From an uncultured Clostridia bacterium (GTDB lineage Bacteria; Bacillota; Clostridia; UBA1381): 9,616 nucleotides of DNA. The notes under the pieces were generated by a model. It saw only the letters and a list, made by a program, of their open reading frames with translations, ran no database searches and was not told where the DNA came from. The stretch is from contig CAKSFY010000085.1 of the NCBI GenBank assembly GCA_934454035.1, positions 1 through 9,616 of the forward strand, read 5' to 3'. This document shows, in pieces, positions 6,140-9,616 of this stretch (position 1 is the first letter of the stretch; every line of letters starts with the position of its first letter). The translations under genes and the position numbers were made by a program.

Positions 6140-7564
6140 ATGAAAAAAATGTTGTCGGCAGTGTTGGCGGCAATGCTTTTACTTTCTGCGGTAAATGCAT
6201 ACGCATATCAGCCGTCACTGGAATTTATGAATAAAACTTATGAGGATTTGAATAATTTTACAAGTACATGCGAAATCGGCTTTAAACTCGGGAGCGATAT
6301 AAAAATTATTGATAAGCTTGCGAAAATGACGGAAAGCACCGACATCGGGAAAATTGTTGACTTAAAAGAGCTTGCGGAGGGTCTTTTTGATACGACAATC
6401 AAAATGGAGGCAAGCAGCATAAGCGCTCATGATAAAATGAGCTGCGAGGCAAAAATCAGTTCTTCCGCACCTTTAAAGATAAATAAGAATTTAGAACTGA
6501 ATGTCAATTCGTCTTATTATGTTTGGGCAGATATTGCAAAAAACGGCGATACTGTTTCAAATAATTATATTATATCAATGCCTTTTGCGGCAAAGTACAT
6601 AGTTATGAATGACGAAGAATTTGAAAAACCGGGCGATGGTGCAAGCATTGGCGAGACATCAAAAATCCTTTTTGACAATAGCAGAATGAAAGACATTAAT
6701 AAAAAGAATATTCAATCTGTCAGTAAAAATGCGCGTGTTACCGGAAATGACTCAAATGTTACGGTGACATTTACCGATGCCGGGCTTAAAGCATATCTTG
6801 CCGACATGAAGGATATAGTTTGGGATTTATATGATGAGAACACAAAAGAGACTTTGAATGAAATTGATTTTTCGGGCGTGGAAAATGTAATGCGAAAAGT
6901 TAAAATATTTGATGATAACTCCTTGGTAATGAATTATTCAGTCAATTCTGACGGCAACCCCGAACGCTGCGATTTCACGCTCAATGTCAATACAAATGCA
7001 AGTGAAATAGCGGAAGCACTCGGAATCATGAATCCGGAGTTTACGGCTGAAAATTCAAAGATTGCATTTACTGTCAAGGGAAGCAATATAATAAAGTACG
7101 GTTCGGCAAGGATTGCAAAACCGCAGCTTACAGAGGACAACAGCATGACGCTGAGCGAATATGCAGGCTTGACCGACACAGAAATGCCGGAGCCGGACGA
7201 CGGATATTATTCGTACATTTATGTACAGACAGACGGCGAATTTGTAAAGCGTGACGGTGAGATTTTGATTCCTTTGAGAAATTTGCTTGAAGAAGTTTCG
7301 TATAATATCGTTTATGACAACGGGACAATTACGGCAGAAGCAAATGAGGATTCCGATGCCGAATTTGACAAGATAGTGATTTTGCCCGGCGGCAGGACAG
7401 AGGCTGACGGCACACTTTTAGAGGTGTCGCCTGAGGTAATAAATGACAGAGCATATGTGACGGTTAAAGAGGCGGAAAGGCTTTTGGATGCATCTGCCGA
7501 GGAATACGGATATAATATTCAGGAAAATTTCAATTGGGCAGGATTCGGAAGAATAATAAAGTAG
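6140..7564 (+). CDS. Secreted protein with C-terminal copper-amine-oxidase-N-like domain
   Basis: A 474-residue exported protein of unknown function. The signal peptide has KK, a Leu/Ala core and a clear AYA cleavage site after residue 22. Residues about 25-340 are a soluble alternating alpha/beta region without a motif I recognise; the layout, with long amphipathic strands (KMEASSISAHDKMSCEAKIS, NLELNVNSSYYVWAD), recalls lipid-carrier-like or surface beta-folds, but this is weak. Residues about 356-465 resemble the copper amine oxidase N-terminal-like domain (PF07833 type): YIYVQTDG, then ILIPLRNLLEEVSYNIVYDN (375-394), then INDRAYVTVKEAERLL. In Clostridia this domain is a common non-catalytic module of cell-surface proteins. 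There is no lipobox or SLH domain, so it is likely released or loosely wall-bound. The start is supported by ggagg 9 nt before the ATG. It has its own promoter and terminator. Confidence 0.88.
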   Translation: MKKMLSAVLAAMLLLSAVNAYAYQPSLEFMNKTYEDLNNFTSTCEIGFKLGSDIKIIDKLAKMTESTDIGKIVDLKELAEGLFDTTIKMEASSISAHDKMSCEAKISSSAPLKINKNLELNVNSSYYVWADIAKNGDTVSNNYIISMPFAAKYIVMNDEEFEKPGDGASIGETSKILFDNSRMKDINKKNIQSVSKNARVTGNDSNVTVTFTDAGLKAYLADMKDIVWDLYDENTKETLNEIDFSGVENVMRKVKIFDDNSLVMNYSVNSDGNPERCDFTLNVNTNASEIAEALGIMNPEFTAENSKIAFTVKGSNIIKYGSARIAKPQLTEDNSMTLSEYAGLTDTEMPEPDDGYYSYIYVQTDGEFVKRDGEILIPLRNLLEEVSYNIVYDNGTITAEANEDSDAEFDKIVILPGGRTEADGTLLEVSPEVINDRAYVTVKEAERLLDASAEEYGYNIQENFNWAGFGRIIK

Positions 7565-7575
7565 ATTAATTATAG

Positions 7576-7600
7576 GGGCGGCTTTTACACCGCCCTTTTT
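7576..7600 (+). terminator. Intrinsic terminator after the 6140 gene
   Basis: gggcgg (7576-7581), an 8-nt loop cttttaca and ccgccc (7590-7595) form a GC-rich stem followed by ttttt (7596-7600). It begins 11 nt after the stop codon. The loop contains the -35 box of the next promoter. Confidence 0.88.
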
Positions 7601-7612
7601 ACAAATTATAAA
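7584..7612 (+). promoter_or_regulatory. Promoter for the MalT-like gene, with -35 in the terminator loop
   Basis: tttaca (7584-7589, 5 of 6), a 17-nt spacer and tataaa (7607-7612, 5 of 6). Seven bases past the -10 is G7620, the first base of a GTG codon in the frame of the next gene, so the message may be leaderless or have only one or two leader bases. The region is AT-rich, so chance matches are a concern; the exact 17-nt spacing and the position favour a real promoter. Confidence 0.6.
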
Positions 7613-7617
7613 ATAAA

Positions 7618-7623
7618 GGGTGA
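7618..7623 (+). promoter_or_regulatory. Possible Shine-Dalgarno site that makes the MalT-like start ambiguous
   Basis: gggtga matches the 3' part of the anti-Shine-Dalgarno complement (ggaGGTGA). It overlaps the GTG at 7620, so it cannot serve that codon, but it lies 8 nt from a CTG at 7629 in the same frame. An in-frame stop (taa, 7614-7616) prevents any start further upstream. Confidence 0.35.
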
Positions 7624-9616
7624 GCATTCTGAAAAAAGCAATTGTAATAAGCGATTATATAGCGCAAAAATTTGAAAATTTCACACAGAGCGGAAGGATT
7701 ATAATGTTCGAAGCACCGTGCGGTTTCGGAAAAACTACGGTTGTGAATGAGCTTTTAAGGGGCAGTTCCGCAAGGGTAAAATCGGTTTCCGCCGGCGAGA
7801 CGGATTTTGGCAAATTGGCGGAGGATTCCGAGTGGGACATACTTCTTGCAGAGGATCTGCATATGCTGCAGGATGCCGAAGACTACAAAGGTTTGTGTGC
7901 TCTTATGCGCAATCCGCAAAAGTGGTTTGTGCTTACAAGCCGCGGAACAATATCCGGCGAACTGATACCGTTTCGTATTGCGGGACTGCTTGATGAAATT
8001 GATGAAAAGGCTATGTTTTTTGATAAAAAGCTTGCGTCGGAATATTTTGAAAAGTGCGGAATACGCCTTTCGGAAACGGAGCTTAATTCTATCATAAATC
8101 TGACATGGGGATATCCGCTTGCCATATCAATGCTTGCCGAAAAAATGACAAACGGCGAACGGTACGGAAAAAAGCTTGCGGACAGCCTTAAATATGAGCT
8201 TTACCGATATTTTGACGAAATGATTTTCTGTAGATTTGATATGCCTGTAAGGCGCTTTCTTCTGGAGCTTGCTCCGTTTGAAAGGCTTAATACCGAGCTT
8301 GCGAAAATGGTAAGCGGCGATGCGGACGCAGGGATGCTTTTGGCAGATTTGCAAAAACGTTCGCGTATGCTTCAGAATGACGGAGACGATGAGTTTTATT
8401 TTTGGCCGATATTTCGGGATTTTCTTCTTTGGGAACAAAACAGATATTATACGGCGGAGCAGCAGAGAGCTCTTTTTAGCAGGGGCGGACTTTATTATGA
8501 ATTACGGAAGGATTATGTAAAGGCACTGAAATTTTATTCAAGGAGCGCTGAAAACAACAAAGTGTCCGAGCTTATAATCAAAATTACCGGACTTCACCCG
8601 GGAATGGGGTATTATGAGGAACTAGAGGAATATTTTCTGCTTCTTTCGGACGATATTATAAAGGCAAGTCCGGCTCTTATGCAGGGGAAATGTATGCTTT
8701 GCGCTCTTCATGAGGACTATGAAAGCTCGGAGAAATGGTATAGTGAACTTAAAAGTTTTGCAGCTGCACGCAGCCGCTCGGATGCTGCCGCAAAAGAGGC
8801 AAGGGACAGGTTGGTATGGCTTGATATAGCGCTTCCGCAGCGAGGAGTCGCAGGACTGATTGACACAATCGGTATGGCGTTTAAGCTTATAACAAATAAG
8901 GAAATAAGATTGGTGCCGTTTTCGGTTACAAGCACCTTACCGAGTATAATGAACGGAGGAAAGGATTTTTCGCCGTGGAGCAAAAAAGATGATTTACTGT
9001 ATGCAACAATGCGTATTCCGGTGGTCGGCATACTCGGAAAGGATGGCGTGGGACTGCCGGAATGTGCGATTGCGGAGAGCAAGTTTGAAAAAGGCGAAAA
9101 TATATCGGACAGAATATTAAATCTTGTTTCAAGGCTTTCGAAAATTCAAAACAGCGGTACACCTGATATTGAGTTTGCACTTGTCGGGCTTTTGGTGCGG
9201 AATCAGGCAGAGGCAGGCAGGGCAGATGACGCACGTCATACTCTTGAGCAGCTGCGCAGCAGATTTGAGGATAAGGGCTTTAGCAGATTTATTCCGAACA
9301 TCGACGCGATGATGTGCAGGCTTGCACTTCGTGAAAATGATGTGGAATATATTGAAGAATGGTATCGGGACAAAGCGCCGAGGGATTCGCTGAATATCAA
9401 GGTTATGAGAAGATACAGATATTTTACCGAGGCTATGGCTGAGCTTTATTTCGGCAATGAGGATGCCGCGCTCCTGACGCTTTCACCGCTTGAACCGTAT
9501 TGCGAAAAATGCGAAAGATATATTGACGGAATTCATCTGAACGTATTGGCGGCGCTTGCCCGTTACCGCAAGAACGATTATGCATGGAGAGAGGAACGTT
9601 CTAAGGCAATGGATAC
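7620..9616 (+). CDS. MalT-like STAND ATPase regulator, 3' end beyond window
   Basis: An open frame of 665 codons that runs off the window. It resembles the ATP-binding part of large MalT/LuxR-type (LAL) regulators, which bind an inducer, oligomerise with ATP and activate transcription through a C-terminal LuxR HTH. Numbered from GTG 7620: P-loop APCGFGKTT (32-40); Walker B-like LLAEDLH (75-81), with ED where DD is usual; sensor LTSR (105-108); GYPLA (164-168), the family's GxPLA motif; and FWPIFRDFL (261-269), equivalent to the winged-helix HxLFRxFL motif. The rest is helical, as expected of the TPR-like sensor region. The HTH is not in the window, so DNA binding is inferred. The start is uncertain: GTG 7620 is the only standard codon between the in-frame stop at 7614 and ATG 7704, and 7704 would cut into the strand leading to the P-loop; CTG 7629 is possible. 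The ligand is unknown. Confidence 0.85.
   Translation, partial: MSILKKAIVISDYIAQKFENFTQSGRIIMFEAPCGFGKTTVVNELLRGSSARVKSVSAGETDFGKLAEDSEWDILLAEDLHMLQDAEDYKGLCALMRNPQKWFVLTSRGTISGELIPFRIAGLLDEIDEKAMFFDKKLASEYFEKCGIRLSETELNSIINLTWGYPLAISMLAEKMTNGERYGKKLADSLKYELYRYFDEMIFCRFDMPVRRFLLELAPFERLNTELAKMVSGDADAGMLLADLQKRSRMLQNDGDDEFYFWPIFRDFLLWEQNRYYTAEQQRALFSRGGLYYELRKDYVKALKFYSRSAENNKVSELIIKITGLHPGMGYYEELEEYFLLLSDDIIKASPALMQGKCMLCALHEDYESSEKWYSELKSFAAARSRSDAAAKEARDRLVWLDIALPQRGVAGLIDTIGMAFKLITNKEIRLVPFSVTSTLPSIMNGGKDFSPWSKKDDLLYATMRIPVVGILGKDGVGLPECAIAESKFEKGENISDRILNLVSRLSKIQNSGTPDIEFALVGLLVRNQAEAGRADDARHTLEQLRSRFEDKGFSRFIPNIDAMMCRLALRENDVEYIEEWYRDKAPRDSLNIKVMRRYRYFTEAMAELYFGNEDAALLTLSPLEPYCEKCERYIDGIHLNVLAALARYRKNDYAWREERSKAMD

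Noticed and set aside
7655..9234. Minus-strand open frames opposite the MalT-like gene
   Set aside because: The + strand reads continuously for 665 codons with P-loop, GYPLA and other family motifs, so the minus frames are antisense shadows.

Overview
The window looks like a piece of chromosome from a gut-type, low-to-mid GC member of the Clostridia (Bacillota). The evidence is purine-rich Shine-Dalgarno sites, mostly about 9 nt from the start codon, plus S-layer-homology anchoring, a TPP riboswitch controlling an ECF-type thiamin transporter subunit, a secreted protein with a copper-amine-oxidase-N-like domain, and a MalT-like STAND regulator. The species cannot be fixed from the sequence alone. 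All supported genes are on the + strand.

Layout: 1-402 has no convincing gene. It holds a compact MITE-like element made of nested inverted repeats (3-134), followed by a run of hairpins (189-372) leading to the first gene. 403-4932 encodes a 1509-residue exported protein: signal peptide, beta-rich N-terminal region, about ten divergent chitobiase-C-terminal-like repeats, a Gly7 linker and three SLH domains. After a palindrome without a T-tract come two very small overlapping genes (5000-5149, a DUF3789-like one-helix membrane protein, and 5142-5342, a Cys-rich protein). The 3' end of the second carries a consensus promoter for a TPP riboswitch (5359-5441) with a visible antiterminator/terminator pair, followed by thiT (5521-6075). 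Next are a secreted CuAO-N-like protein (6140-7564) and the first 665 codons of a MalT-like ATPase regulator (7620 to the window end, open). No complete frame covers 7620-9616 because the gene runs off the window.

How it works together: the clearest regulated unit is the thiamin module. With TPP bound, the leader should terminate at 5456-5484; without it, aptamer bases 5404-5412 can pair with 5456-5464 and let transcription reach thiT. The other genes look like surface and secreted proteins plus a sensor-regulator, but no common pathway can be shown.

The most unusual theme is dense packing of transcription signals. Three near-consensus promoters, all with 17-nt spacers, lie inside the end of the preceding gene or in its terminator. 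At 6060-6125 the -10 box overlaps the ascending arm of the thiT terminator, so RNA from the new promoter lacks half of that stem. At 7576-7612 the -35 box is the terminator loop, and the predicted transcript start falls on or beside a GTG codon, suggesting a leaderless or nearly leaderless regulator mRNA. No complete previously undescribed system is evident. These overlaps, the cruciform element and the two microproteins are the items most worth following.
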